Assembly (NCBI RefSeq): GCF_001007875.1
Contig: NZ_CP011412.1
Span: forward strand, 2,604,001 to 2,668,000
Length of the DNA: 64,000 nt
Direction: 5' to 3'
Source of the DNA: Sedimenticola thiotaurini
GTDB lineage: Bacteria > Pseudomonadota > Gammaproteobacteria > Chromatiales > Chromatiaceae
Shown: positions 9,326-17,034 of the stretch, piece after piece
Layout: each line of letters begins with the position of its first letter
How positions within the stretch are numbered: the stretch's first letter is position 1
Notes under the pieces: model-generated
What the model was told of the DNA's origin: nothing
The model's input: only the letters and a program-made list of their open reading frames with translations
The model's database searches: none
Position numbers and translations under genes: made by a program

Positions 9326-10425
9326 TGTTCGGCTACCTTGCCGTTGTCCAGTTCAACGGAGTTATCGATGGTAACCGACTGGCCGTCACGCAGCTTCACC
9401 AGCCCGGCGGCAACCACCTGCTCTCCCGCCTCCAGACCCTCGGTAACCACCACGCGACCTGCCCGCACCGCGCCGGTATTTACCTGACGCCGCTGCACCT
9501 GCAGTCCGCCACCCTCGGCCTCCACAATAACGTAGGCGAAGTTGCCGTAGGTGTTGTAACTGATGGCGGTGCGCGGCACGGTCAGCACCTCACCCTGGTT
9601 CGGCAACAGGGTCTCCACCTCGGCGAACATGCCGGGTCGCAGACGCCGATCCCGGTTGGGTATGGTGCCCCGCACCTTGATCGAGCGGCTGCCCTCGTTG
9701 ACGCCCGAGTCGATAGCGCTGACGCTGCCAACGAACAGATCGTCCGGATAGGCGGCAACCCGCAGTTGTATCTGCTGACCGGGGGCGACCTTGCTGAACT
9801 CCCGCTCCGGCAGCGAATAATCCACGTAGAGCGGGTCCAGTGCCTGCAGACTGACAATGGCGCTACCGGCGGGCAGGAACTGCCCCTGATCCACCTGGCG
9901 GATACCGAGAATGCCGTCAAACGGCGAGCGGATCACCTTTTTACCCACCGTGGCCTGCTGCTGCGCCACCTTCGCCTGGGCGCTTTCATACGTGGCCTTG
10001 GCGATATCAAACTCCGATTTGGAAACCGCCTGCTTGGGCATCAGTTCAGCGGTGCGCCGGTACTGCACCTCGGCCAGTCGCTGGTCCGCCTTGAGCGAGG
10101 CCAGGGTGGCCAGTTCCACCGAGTCCTCCAGTCGCAGCAGCACATCCCCGGCTTTTACCGTCTGGCCGGACTCAAAGTTGATCAGACTGACAATGCCCGG
10201 CACCTCGTTGGTCACCTCGATACCGCTCTGGGCCCGCAGGCTGCCAACCGCACGCAACACCGGCTGCCACGCCTCCTGTTGCACCGTGGCCGACGCCACA
10301 ACGGCCGGCGGACGCGGTGCGGTCAGTTTGGCGGTCATCATCTGGAACTGCTGGTATTTCCAGTAACCGATACCGCCGGCGACGGCACCAAACACTAAAA
10401 GTACAATTATCAGCCGTTTAATCAT
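9322..10425 (-). CDS. RND efflux periplasmic adaptor (membrane fusion protein)
   Basis: 367 residues. An N-terminal anchor (LIIVLLVFGAVAGGIGYW) is followed by the two lipoyl/barrel-sandwich half motifs, GIVSLINFESGQTVKAGDVL and later VIRSPFDGILGIRQVDQGQF, flanking a short alpha-hairpin rich in Ala, Gln and Lys. The beta-barrel and membrane-proximal domains follow. It links the inner-membrane pump to an outer-membrane channel. It lies between the repressor and the pump gene and overlaps both (8 bases with tetR, 4 with the pump). Confidence 0.95.
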   Translation of the reverse strand: MIKRLIIVLLVFGAVAGGIGYWKYQQFQMMTAKLTAPRPPAVVASATVQQEAWQPVLRAVGSLRAQSGIEVTNEVPGIVSLINFESGQTVKAGDVLLRLEDSVELATLASLKADQRLAEVQYRRTAELMPKQAVSKSEFDIAKATYESAQAKVAQQQATVGKKVIRSPFDGILGIRQVDQGQFLPAGSAIVSLQALDPLYVDYSLPEREFSKVAPGQQIQLRVAAYPDDLFVGSVSAIDSGVNEGSRSIKVRGTIPNRDRRLRPGMFAEVETLLPNQGEVLTVPRTAISYNTYGNFAYVIVEAEGGGLQVQRRQVNTGAVRAGRVVVTEGLEAGEQVVAAGLVKLRDGQSVTIDNSVELDNGKVAEQ

Positions 10426-11146
10426 GAACTTTTTCCTGAGACATTACGGGTAAATCCGGGTCGCCGGCAGCTTCACCGGATGTTGGGTCGGGTGGTTGTT
10501 TACCGAGACAGCCATGAAATAGCAGATCCGCCGCCATCTGCGCGAAACGTTCCGGGTCGTCGGCAAAATCCACATGGGAAAAATGGCGCAGCACATTGCG
10601 GCTCTGGAAGAAAAATACGTTGATGCCGATAATCATCAGGGTCAACAGGGCCGGATCCAGATTGGCCCGGAACTCACCGCTGCTCTGGCCCTCCTGTACG
10701 ATCCCCACCAGCTCGGTAAAACGCTCATAAAACACCCGCTCCGCCAACTCCTTACCCCCCTCGGGGCTGGACTCCATCACCTCCCGGACCACCAGGCGGG
10801 AGACCTGCTCCCGGCGCAACAGGGATTCCAGATGGTGTACCAGGAAGGCGGACAGCTGATCGGTCACCGGACCGCCCTGATCACGGCCCTGTTGCAGCGC
10901 TTCACCGCTGTCGCGGCAGGCTTCGCGGATCACCTCCAGATAGAGCTCGTGCTTGCTGCCAAAGTGGTGAAATACATTGCCCTTGCTGACCCCGGCGCAG
11001 CGCGCCACCTCGCTCATGGAGGTGGCATCGAATCCCTTTTCCGAAAACAGGCCGGCCGCCACGTCAAGAATAGCCTGTCCACCAGCGGAAAGTCTCCCCT
11101 CACCCTGGGTACAAGGGCGACTATGATCGGATTGTGCTGGTGACAT
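10418..11146 (-). CDS. TetR-family repressor of the RND efflux operon
   Basis: 242 residues. The N-terminal helix-turn-helix is plain: TSMSEVARCAGVSKGNVFHHFGSKHELY at about 39-66, with the GNVFHHF recognition helix typical of TetR regulators. The C-terminal ligand domain is helical and not informative about the inducer. It is the first gene of the operon and runs into the adaptor gene with an 8-base overlap. The promoter region upstream carries an inverted repeat at 11163-11178, which fits autorepression. Ligand unknown. Confidence 0.93.
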   Translation of the reverse strand: MSPAQSDHSRPCTQGEGRLSAGGQAILDVAAGLFSEKGFDATSMSEVARCAGVSKGNVFHHFGSKHELYLEVIREACRDSGEALQQGRDQGGPVTDQLSAFLVHHLESLLRREQVSRLVVREVMESSPEGGKELAERVFYERFTELVGIVQEGQSSGEFRANLDPALLTLMIIGINVFFFQSRNVLRHFSHVDFADDPERFAQMAADLLFHGCLGKQPPDPTSGEAAGDPDLPVMSQEKVHD

Positions 11147-11162
11147 CAGGATTCCTGTCGAA

Positions 11163-11211
11163 CTGACCGGTCGGTCAGGCGTATTCTAGACACCTTGTTA
11201 GATCACCACAA
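11163..11211 (-). promoter_or_regulatory. Candidate promoter and TetR operator of the efflux operon
   Basis: On the minus strand TTGTGG (11211-11206) and TAGAAT (11188-11183) are separated by 17 bases, a good sigma-70 promoter. Directly downstream, 11163-11178 is an inverted repeat, CTGACC-GGTC-GGTCAG, with perfect 6-base arms, overlapping the expected transcription start. It lies 17 bases upstream of the repressor ATG. Repressor binding here is inference from position and symmetry. Confidence 0.6.
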
Positions 11212-11353
11212 GCCCGCAGGAACTGAACTGAAGCGGGACGGCTGGATACCGCTGGGCATGAAAAACAGGACGCGAAAAACCCTGCCGGGACCGTGGGGTA
11301 ACAGTTGATCCGGGATTATCGACCGGTGGTGGGGAGGCGGCAGGGCCGGAGTC

Positions 11354-12154
11354 TTACTCCAGCACCTCAACCGGGGCGCCGATTTTCAGTTCACCGCTGC
11401 CGTCATGCAGCAGATTCTGACCGAAATAGACCTGGTTACCTTCCCGGCGATAGCGGCTCAGGGTGCGCAGGGGTTCGGCACCCTTCTCGGCCGTCTCCGG
11501 ATCGATGGCGGGGATAGCGCAACGGGAGCAGGGCTTGGCGACCCGGAAGGTGATCTCACCCACCCGGATACGGCGCCAGCTGTCTTCCGCGTAGGGCTCG
11601 CAGCCGGTCACCACCAGGTTGGGGCGGAAGCGTTGCATCGGCAGGGGGGTGTCGAGCCGGCCATTGAGGTCATCCAGAGAGGCCTGGGAGATCAGCATGA
11701 ACGGGAACCCATCGGCGAAACCGACCCGGTCATGGGCCGTGGCATAATCGGGATCCACCGCCCTTTCGGTGCTTTCCGGCATGAAAAACAGTCTGCAATC
11801 GACGCCGAGAAAACGGCTCAGCCAGTTGGCCGGGGCATCACCGGCACTACGCGCCAGGCAGTGATCACCCCAGACCTGTACGCTGGCGGTCTCCCCTTCA
11901 CCGGGTGCAACGGGCACCTCCATGTCCGGCATAGCGGGCGCCGACAGACGCAGGGCTCCCGGGGTGAGTGCGGTACTGATCAGGGCCATGCGGGGATATT
12001 GGCGTTGGGTAATGAACTTGCCGGCCCCATCCACCACCATCCAGTGACGATCCAACTGGATACCGCGGCTGCCCACCGGTGCCCGCTCCAGGGAGACACC
12101 GCGCAGTGACTTGACCGGGTAAAAGTAGAGTCCGCTGAGGGTCAACTGGGCCAT
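11354..12154 (-). CDS. MOSC-domain protein (YcbX-like, without ferredoxin domain)
   Basis: 266 residues. The N-terminal MOSC beta-barrel is seen at YFYPVKSLRG (about residues 11-20) and the MOSC core at PMQRFRPNLVVTG and KPCSRCAIPAID, where the conserved cysteine would bind the molybdenum cofactor. YcbX proteins reduce N-hydroxylated compounds and usually carry a C-terminal 2Fe-2S ferredoxin domain; this one stops before it, so it would need a separate electron donor. It is transcribed alone on the minus strand. Confidence 0.9.
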   Translation of the reverse strand: MAQLTLSGLYFYPVKSLRGVSLERAPVGSRGIQLDRHWMVVDGAGKFITQRQYPRMALISTALTPGALRLSAPAMPDMEVPVAPGEGETASVQVWGDHCLARSAGDAPANWLSRFLGVDCRLFFMPESTERAVDPDYATAHDRVGFADGFPFMLISQASLDDLNGRLDTPLPMQRFRPNLVVTGCEPYAEDSWRRIRVGEITFRVAKPCSRCAIPAIDPETAEKGAEPLRTLSRYRREGNQVYFGQNLLHDGSGELKIGAPVEVLE

Positions 12155-12359
12155 GAATTATCCTTTAACCTGACAGGCGACCGATAAATTACCGGATGAA
12201 AAGTCATATGAGCCGAACCGGCGGCGGTTGTCCACCCGGATTGGCGTGACGGACTTCACAAATATACCCCAAACCCGCCCTTCATTCCGACCCGAACCTG
12301 CCGCCTATAATGGGACAAGAATTGATTCATAAGCGCCAGTCCGCCGGAGAAATGTAAAG

Positions 12360-13475
12360 ATGGAGATCATACCCTACCTGAAGCTGATGGTTCAGAAAAA
12401 TGGCTCTGACCTGTTTTTCAGCACAGGTGCCCCCCCCAACCTGAAGGCCGAGGGACGCACCATGCCGATCGGTGACACACCGATGGGGCCGGGTGCGGTA
12501 CGGAAACTTGCCTACTCGATCATGAGTGACGACCAGATCTCCGAGTTTGAAGGTACCATGGAGTGCAACCTGGCGGTCTCCATGAAAGGACTGGGACGTT
12601 TCCGCGTCAACGTATTCCGGCAACGGGGTGACGCCTCCATGGTGATCCGCTATATCAAGGGCGATATCCCCACCATCGAAGAGCTGAACCTGCCCCCGTC
12701 CCTTAAAGATCTGATTATGATGCCACGCGGCCTGATCCTGGTGGTGGGCTCCACCGGCTCCGGTAAGTCCACCTCCCTGGCCTCCATGATCGATCACCGT
12801 AACGCCAGCACCACCGGCCATATCCTCACTATTGAGGACCCGGTGGAGTTCCTGCACACCCATAAAAAATCGGTGGTAGACCAGCGGGAAGTGGGGCTGG
12901 ATACCCTCTCCTACGAAGTGGCGCTGAAAAATGCCATGCGTGAGGCGCCGGATGTGATTCTGATTGGCGAGATTCGTGACCGCCAGACCATGCAGCACGC
13001 CATCGCCTACGCCGAAACCGGCCATCTCTGTCTCTCCACCCTGCACGCCAACAACGCCAACCAGGCATTGGACCGCATCGTCAACTTCTTCCCCGATTCG
13101 GCCCATCACCAGCTGTTCATGGACCTGTCGCTGAACCTGAAAGCGGTCATATCCCAGCGTCTGGTCAAGAGCAAGGATGGCCGACGGGTGCCGGCGGTGG
13201 AGATCATGCTGCTCACCACCTTCGTGGCGGAACTGATCCAGAAGGGCGATATCCACGCGGTCAAGGAGGCCATGGAACAGGGCAATGAGCGGGGCATGCA
13301 GACCTTTGACCAGGCACTGTACAAACTCTACAAGGAGGGCAAGATCACCCTGGAAGAGGCGCTGGCCAATGCCGATTCACGCAACAACCTGTCGTTGAAG
13401 ATCCGTCTCTCCGAGAGTGGCAACGTGGATGGCGACAATGCCGCCATGGCCATCTCCGACGAGGAGTTCTTCTAA
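12360..13475 (+). CDS. pilU: Type IV pilus retraction ATPase PilU
   Basis: 371 residues of the PilT/PilU family, hexameric ATPases that drive pilus retraction. The N-terminal PAS-like domain (KLMVQKNGSDLFFSTGAPPN) is followed by Walker A GSTGSGKST (about 131-139), the Asp box ILTIEDPVEFLH, Walker B ILIGEIRD, and the His box HLCLSTLHANNA. The C-terminal extension beyond the ATPase is longer than in PilT and ends in Glu/Asp-rich sequence, as in PilU. GGAGA precedes the ATG. The usual partner pilT is not adjacent in this window. Confidence 0.93.
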   Translation: MEIIPYLKLMVQKNGSDLFFSTGAPPNLKAEGRTMPIGDTPMGPGAVRKLAYSIMSDDQISEFEGTMECNLAVSMKGLGRFRVNVFRQRGDASMVIRYIKGDIPTIEELNLPPSLKDLIMMPRGLILVVGSTGSGKSTSLASMIDHRNASTTGHILTIEDPVEFLHTHKKSVVDQREVGLDTLSYEVALKNAMREAPDVILIGEIRDRQTMQHAIAYAETGHLCLSTLHANNANQALDRIVNFFPDSAHHQLFMDLSLNLKAVISQRLVKSKDGRRVPAVEIMLLTTFVAELIQKGDIHAVKEAMEQGNERGMQTFDQALYKLYKEGKITLEEALANADSRNNLSLKIRLSESGNVDGDNAAMAISDEEFF

Positions 13476-13506
13476 ACCGGTCGGCGTGGAACGGCCACCC
13501 CGGAGC

Positions 13507-13776
13507 ATGACGCAAAACTGGACAATCTATATCCTTCGCTGCAGTGATGGCAGTCTCTACACCGGTGTCACCACCGATATGGAGCGGCGCCTGCATGAAC
13601 ACAACCACAGCAACCGGGCTGCCAAGTACACCCGGGTACGGCGGCCACTGACGCTCGCCTACCAGGAGTCGGCCAGCTCCCGGGCGGCCGCCTGCCGCCG
13701 GGAGTGGGAGATCAAACAGCTCAGCGCGACCCAGAAACGACGCCTGATCTCTGCACAACGGCATGATTCACGCTAG
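13507..13776 (+). CDS. GIY-YIG domain protein (YhbQ-like)
   Basis: 89 residues with the GIY-YIG signature in the form WTIYILRCSDGSLYTGVT at residues 5-22, followed by the conserved Arg (MERRLHEHN) and Glu (ACRREWEIK) of the nuclease fold. It is a single-domain member of the UPF0213/YhbQ group, thought to act on DNA, with no firmly known substrate. A longer in-frame extension upstream overlaps pilU and was rejected because the domain begins right after ATG 13507. Confidence 0.9.
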   Translation: MTQNWTIYILRCSDGSLYTGVTTDMERRLHEHNHSNRAAKYTRVRRPLTLAYQESASSRAAACRREWEIKQLSATQKRRLISAQRHDSR

Positions 13777-13807
13777 AATATGACGTTTTCTCTCTGTGTC
13801 CATCACC

Positions 13808-14095
13808 ATGACTGAAACCGCCGACAACACCACCCACTGCTGGATCTACCGCAGCAGCAAAAAAGACGAAATGTACCTCTATCTCGCCCGCGAGGACGAT
13901 TTCCAGGATGTACCGGAAGCACTGCTGCAACGCTTTGGCACCCCCCTGCCGGTGATGGAGCTTGAGCTGCACCCCGATCGCCAGCTGGCCCGCGAGGACG
14001 TGAACAAAGTGATCGGCAACCTGCGCAGCATCGGCTACCATCTGCAGATGCCCCCCAACCTGATACCCGAGCTGAACGACGGCCAGACCATTTGA
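13808..14095 (+). CDS. YcgL-domain protein
   Basis: About 95 residues. The family features are the start CWIYRSSKKDEMYLYLAREDDF, the middle VPEALLQRFGTPLPVMEL and the end YHLQMPPN, which match the YcgL (DUF709) family of gammaproteobacteria, whose function is not settled. A GTG at 13796 in the same frame is an alternative start four codons upstream. It follows the GIY-YIG gene by about 30 bases. Confidence 0.88.
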   Translation: MTETADNTTHCWIYRSSKKDEMYLYLAREDDFQDVPEALLQRFGTPLPVMELELHPDRQLAREDVNKVIGNLRSIGYHLQMPPNLIPELNDGQTI

Positions 14096-14278
14096 CCGGG
14101 ACGCCCCGGAACCGGGAGGATTCCGCGCCGTCGCTATCCGGTCCGCCGAAAAACGGCAAAATGACCTGGCCAGCGGGACGCAACCAACATGACAAAACCC
14201 TATACACCATGCTGATCCCAATGCTTGATCCCTTTCACCCAACCCGGCTCCATCCCCGAATTGTGGCGGCTTGTAACC

Positions 14279-15490
14279 ATGCGTGAAATCATACTGCTCA
14301 ACGTCACCGGCAAAGATCACGCCGGCCTGACCGCCTCCCTCACCGGGGTACTGGCCGATCACCGGATCAATATCCTCGACCTGGGCCAGGCGGTAATCCA
14401 CGACCACTTGTCACTGGGGATGCTGCTGGAGATCCCGCCGGCGGCCCAGTCCGGACCGGTTATCAAGGATCTGCTGTTCCAGGCCCATCAACTCGGCCTG
14501 CAGATAAACTTCACGCCGATCGACGAGGAGGCCTACGAACACTGGGTCAGCCAGCAGGGCAAACTGCGCTACATCGTCACCCTGCTGGGGCGTAAACTGA
14601 ACGCCCGCACCATCGCCCACGTGGCCCAGGTGGTCTCCAGCCACGGCATGAATATCGACGGTATTACCCGTCTGTCAGGACGCTTCTCCCTGCGCAGTGC
14701 CAATACTCACCGCCGTGCCTGTGTTGAGTTCACTGTCCGGGGCGAGGCGGATAACCTGGGCGCGCTGCGCCAGGATCTGCTGGAGATCAGCAGCCGGGAC
14801 GAGGTGGATGTGGCGTTCCAGGCAGACGACCTGTATCGCCGCAACCGGCGCCTGATCGTGTTCGACATGGATTCGACCCTGATCCAGGTGGAGGTGATCG
14901 ACGAGCTGGCCAAGGCCGCCGGAGTGGGCGATGCCGTGGCCGCCATCACCGAATCCGCCATGCAGGGCGAGATCGACTTCAACGAGAGTTTCCGGCGCCG
15001 CATGGCCCTGCTGAAGGGATTGGATGAGTCGGTGCTGGCCGGGATTGCTGAACGCCTGCCGATCACCGAGGGGGCGGAACGGCTCATCTCCAACCTGAAA
15101 CGGCTCGGATACCAGGTGGGCATCCTGTCCGGCGGGTTCAGTTATTTCGCCCGCCACCTGCAGAAGAAACTGGGGGTCGACTTCATCTCCGCCAACGAAC
15201 TGGATATCCGGGACGGCAAGCTGACCGGCCAGGTCAAGGGAGAGATCGTCAACGGCGCCCGCAAGGCGGAGCTGATGCAGCAGATGGCCCATGACCTGGG
15301 CATCAGCCTGGAACAGGTGATCGCGGTGGGTGACGGCGCCAACGACCTGCCCATGCTCAGCCTGGCCGGCCTCGGTGTCGCCTTCCATGCCAAACCGGTG
15401 GTTCGGAAAAACGCCCGCCACGCCATCTCCACCCTGGGTCTTGATGGTATTCTCTACCTGCTCGGTGTACGTGACCGGGAAGTCAACTAG
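14279..15490 (+). CDS. serB: Phosphoserine phosphatase SerB with N-terminal ACT domains
   Basis: 403 residues. It catalyses the last step of serine synthesis, hydrolysis of O-phosphoserine. Residues 1-180 hold two ACT-type regulatory domains (start MREIILLNVTGKDHAGL), and the rest is a HAD phosphatase: motif I FDMDSTLIQVEVIDE with the nucleophile Asp, motif II ILSGGFSYF, and motif III VGDGANDLPML. ATG 14279 was chosen because the ACT domain begins there; an in-frame ATG at 14225 would add an unrelated 18 residues. Confidence 0.95.
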   Translation: MREIILLNVTGKDHAGLTASLTGVLADHRINILDLGQAVIHDHLSLGMLLEIPPAAQSGPVIKDLLFQAHQLGLQINFTPIDEEAYEHWVSQQGKLRYIVTLLGRKLNARTIAHVAQVVSSHGMNIDGITRLSGRFSLRSANTHRRACVEFTVRGEADNLGALRQDLLEISSRDEVDVAFQADDLYRRNRRLIVFDMDSTLIQVEVIDELAKAAGVGDAVAAITESAMQGEIDFNESFRRRMALLKGLDESVLAGIAERLPITEGAERLISNLKRLGYQVGILSGGFSYFARHLQKKLGVDFISANELDIRDGKLTGQVKGEIVNGARKAELMQQMAHDLGISLEQVIAVGDGANDLPMLSLAGLGVAFHAKPVVRKNARHAISTLGLDGILYLLGVRDREVN

Positions 15491-15524
15491 ACACTGCGCT
15501 CAACCAGACAACCGGGAGACAGCC

Positions 15525-15959
15525 ATGAAACCGATCTTCAGACAACTCGCCACCGCCCTGTTGGGCCTGGCTGTCAGCAGCGTCACTGCCGGGGAGTTGA
15601 TAACCGTCTACAAATCCCCCAGCTGCGGCTGCTGCAACGCCTGGATCAAACACCTCAGGGACAACGGCTTTGCTGTCCAGGCCCATGACACCCGGCGCAT
15701 GACCCTGGTCAAGCAGTCGCTCGGGGTACCCGCAAGCCACAGCTCCTGCCATACCGCCGAGGTGTCCGGTTATGTGATCGAGGGGCATGTACCGGCGGCC
15801 GACATCCAGCGACTGCTGAGGGACAAACCGGCGGTAGCCGGACTGGCTGTCCCCGGCATGCCGATGGGATCTCCCGGCATGGAGGGGGCCCGCAAGGATC
15901 CCTACCAGGTACTCACCTTCGACGCGGTAGGCAACAGCCAGGTATATGCCGATTATTGA
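15525..15959 (+). CDS. DUF411 metal-binding periplasmic protein
   Basis: 144 residues with a signal peptide (RQLATALLGLAVSSVTAG) and the DUF411 core: YKSPSCGCCNAWIKHL with the CxCC metal/thiol motif, then SSCHTAEV and GYVIEGHVPAADIQRLL, and the end PGMPMGSPGME. Proteins of this family occur with copper resistance and copper-enzyme genes and probably bind copper in the periplasm. The Met-rich PGMPMGSPGM stretch fits. GGGAG lies upstream of the ATG. No copper transport gene is next to it. Confidence 0.9.
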   Translation: MKPIFRQLATALLGLAVSSVTAGELITVYKSPSCGCCNAWIKHLRDNGFAVQAHDTRRMTLVKQSLGVPASHSSCHTAEVSGYVIEGHVPAADIQRLLRDKPAVAGLAVPGMPMGSPGMEGARKDPYQVLTFDAVGNSQVYADY

Positions 15960-15990
15960 CGCCCGACGCGGGTATAGGGCAGCTCAGGAT

Positions 15991-16063
15991 GGTAGGTTGG
16001 GCACATCTTCTACGTCCACACCGTCATCGGGTATCCCGTGGGCACAAACAACGTACCCACCCT
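15991..16063. repeat. Intergenic inverted-repeat element, copy 1
   Basis: Between the DUF411 gene and djlA, GGTAGGTTGGGCAC (15991-16004) faces CCCGTGGGCACAAA and GTACCCACCCT (16035-16063). The same wording, CCCGTGGGCACAAA followed by GTGCCCACCCT, recurs at 59074-59105 in an unrelated intergenic spot. It looks like a small dispersed repeat of the type seen between genes in many sulfur-oxidising gammaproteobacteria. Confidence 0.5.
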
Positions 16064-16099
16064 AGCGTTGCGCCCCATGGACGCCGGCAGCACTAACCG

Positions 16100-16912
16100 C
16101 TAAATACCCCGTGCCTCTTTCACACGCTCGTAGGCCTGGCGGATCTCATGGGTCTTCTGGGCGGCCATTTTCATCATCTCCTCCGGCAGCCCCTTGGAGA
16201 CCAGTTTGTCCGGGTGGTGCTGACTGAGCAGACGCCGGTAGGCCTGTTTCACTTCCGCATTGCTGGCGTCAGACGACACATTCAGGATGGCGTAGGCGTC
16301 CTCCAGGGTGGGGCCGGACGGCTTTGCTCCGGCCTGCCGGCCGCCACCGCCGCGGCCGCTGAAGCCGGCCTCGGCACGGATCATCTTCTCCAACCGTCGG
16401 AAGGCGAACTCGGGAATGCCAAGTTGCTTGCAGATATGCAGCAGCAGTTGCTCTTCCGCCTTGTGCAGGGAACCGTCCGCGTAGGCCGCCTGCAACTGGA
16501 TCTCGATAAACATCTGAATCAGGGTATTGCGCCGGTGACACTCGCGGCGGAACTGATTCAGCACCTCATCCAGGGGGAAGTCCGCCGACTTGCCCTGGTT
16601 GAACAGATTGATGGCGGTCCGGCGCATCTCCTCATTGAGATCCATCTCGGCCATGACCGAGTTGGCCAGGGCGATCTCATCCCGGGACACCCGGCCATCC
16701 GCCTTGGCGATGGCACCCATGACCGAGAAAGTAGTGGTGAAGAAGGCGGTCTGGACCCGCTCCTGGTCCCCCGGGGGGAGCCGCTCTTCGTCGGACAACC
16801 CCTTCAGACCCTTGTCCAGATTATGGCCCAGCACGGCCCCGAGCAGGGCACCGATCGGCCCACCTACCATGAAGCCGAACGCACCGCCGGCCAACTTTCC
16901 CCACCAGCTCAA
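16100..16912 (-). CDS. djlA: DnaJ-like co-chaperone DjlA
   Basis: 270 residues. An N-terminal Gly-rich hydrophobic segment (GGAFGFMVGGPIGALLGAVLGHN) can anchor it in the inner membrane. A TerB-like helical domain follows (about 50-170, MGAIAKADGRVSRDEI). The C-terminal J domain has DAYAILNVSSDAS and the HPD motif in SQHHPDKLV. DjlA stimulates DnaK at the membrane. Order and length match the family. Single gene on the minus strand. Confidence 0.94.
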   Translation of the reverse strand: MSWWGKLAGGAFGFMVGGPIGALLGAVLGHNLDKGLKGLSDEERLPPGDQERVQTAFFTTTFSVMGAIAKADGRVSRDEIALANSVMAEMDLNEEMRRTAINLFNQGKSADFPLDEVLNQFRRECHRRNTLIQMFIEIQLQAAYADGSLHKAEEQLLLHICKQLGIPEFAFRRLEKMIRAEAGFSGRGGGGRQAGAKPSGPTLEDAYAILNVSSDASNAEVKQAYRRLLSQHHPDKLVSKGLPEEMMKMAAQKTHEIRQAYERVKEARGI

Positions 16913-17034
16913 TGGAGCCTCCTGTCTGCGATTAATCGGGAATCACCAGCTGTCCGGCGATCCAGCGGATGACAATACAACAGCCAGGATAACGTATCCA
17001 GCCGGATAACCGTTTTCTGCCAACCGGGTGACGC

